IMG/VR virus record: IMGVR_UViG_3300025087_000281
Location: 1-26,037 of that record
Length of the DNA stretch: 26,037 nucleotides
Source of the DNA: a virus
Direction: 5' to 3' (one strand)
Both the position numbers and the translations under genes were made by a program. The stretch's first letter is position 1; every line of letters starts with the position of its first letter. Under the pieces are notes generated by a model that was given only the letters and a program-made list of their open reading frames with translations, had not been told where the DNA came from and made no database searches. Positions 25,580-26,037 of this stretch are shown here, one piece after another.

Positions 25580-26037
25580 ATGTCGTTTAAGAAATTCAAT
25601 CAATTACTTTCTGCGGGCATTCAAGACTCCTTTGACCCTAACAATGATGTGAGTGAAGCCGTCAATACCGATGCTGTAACTATGCGTGATACCGCAGGTG
25701 CCAAGAAGTGGTCAATCAAACACAACACTAACATCGTAAAGTACGACCACTACTCACCTGAACCTGATAATAAACTACTTAATAGTGGGTTTGAAACTGA
25801 TTTGACTTCGTGGACTTCTACCTTGTCTTACACCCTAAACGACCAGTTCACCACTGACCGGGCCGCAGGAGCAGTCAATGGCACTTCGGCTGAACCGACT
25901 GGGGGAACCAGGACGGTAACGGATACAAATAGCAAATTGAGTATTACGGGCAGTCAGTTGAGTTTTGCAACGGGGGGAAGTGCGGCTGGAAACCCTGGGT
26001 TGTGGTATAGCTCTTTAGTAAGAGGTGCTGGTAAAGC
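25580..26037 (+). CDS. Large fibre/virion protein, N-terminal part (3' truncated)
   Basis: ATG 25580 opens a frame that runs past the window edge, giving 152 residues. The start MSFKKFNQLLSAGIQDSFDP is followed by a beta-rich region: NKLLNSGFETDLTSWTSTLS resembles the first strand of carbohydrate-binding or laminin-like beta-sandwich domains (N...NSGFE....W), and GGTRTVTDTNSKLSITGSQL fits the same. It is likely a tail fibre or appendage. The glycine-rich C-terminus at 1-375 could be its end in a circular genome, but this cannot be tested here. Confidence 0.65.
   Translation, partial: MSFKKFNQLLSAGIQDSFDPNNDVSEAVNTDAVTMRDTAGAKKWSIKHNTNIVKYDHYSPEPDNKLLNSGFETDLTSWTSTLSYTLNDQFTTDRAAGAVNGTSAEPTGGTRTVTDTNSKLSITGSQLSFATGGSAAGNPGLWYSSLVRGAGK

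Overview
This window is a stretch of a tailed double-stranded DNA bacteriophage genome, with every convincing gene on the + strand. The anchors are terminase small and large subunits, portal, a scaffold-like protein, a major capsid protein, an endolysin with holin candidates, a lambda-O-type replication initiator and a YopX-family protein. I see no integrase, repressor, tRNA or CRISPR array, so a lytic lifestyle is likely but not proven. Promoters resemble sigma70/sigmaA (TTGACA, TATAAT, extended -10 TGATATAAT) and many genes carry AGGAGG-like ribosome sites. This argues against a Bacteroidota host and fits a low-GC bacterium such as Bacillota or Patescibacteria; the host cannot be fixed from sequence alone. 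TGA works as an ordinary stop.

Layout. 1-1921: end of a glycine-rich tail fibre gene, then the lysis cassette. 1922-2067: promoter and a leader with two terminator-like hairpins. 2068-3750: replication block, with iterons inside the O-like gene as in phage lambda. 3731-10800: a long run of tiny early genes, many zinc-binding or unknown, including a membrane-anchored transglycosylase, a NinG/HNH-like protein, a KGG protein, two paralogous acidic proteins and two structured non-coding segments (4465-4554 and 10073-10202). 10828-12725: a complete GroES-GroEL pair. 12725-13514: zinc-ribbon, SEC-C and one unknown protein. 13652-18049: packaging genes and portal. 18051-22609: head assembly genes. 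22646-25577: small structural or unknown genes interrupted by an HNH homing-type endonuclease gene. 25580-26037: start of a large fibre-like gene. If the genome is circular or permuted, the fibre pieces at the two window ends could belong to one gene.

The expression signals are the most unusual part. Three genes (groES, scaffold, 22076) have the extended -10 box TGATATAAT followed by exactly six bases and the ATG, and the portal has TATAAT at the same spacing, so transcription should begin at the start codon (leaderless mRNA). The capsid gene and the gene at 24911 share a leader in which a terminator-like hairpin and T-run sit between an intact Shine-Dalgarno module and the ATG. A third hairpin/T-run abuts the first gene of the replication operon. 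The 137-base gap before 10210 can fold into a long helix whose outer stem sequesters the next gene's ribosome site. Elsewhere translation is coupled through many ATGA overlaps and at least eight identical TAATATG stop-start junctions.

Together the genes give a phage that appears to borrow the host replisome through an O-type initiator, brings its own chaperonin, probably for virion or early protein folding, and packages DNA with a classical terminase. No tape-measure, tail-tube or sheath gene is in view, so virion morphology is undetermined.
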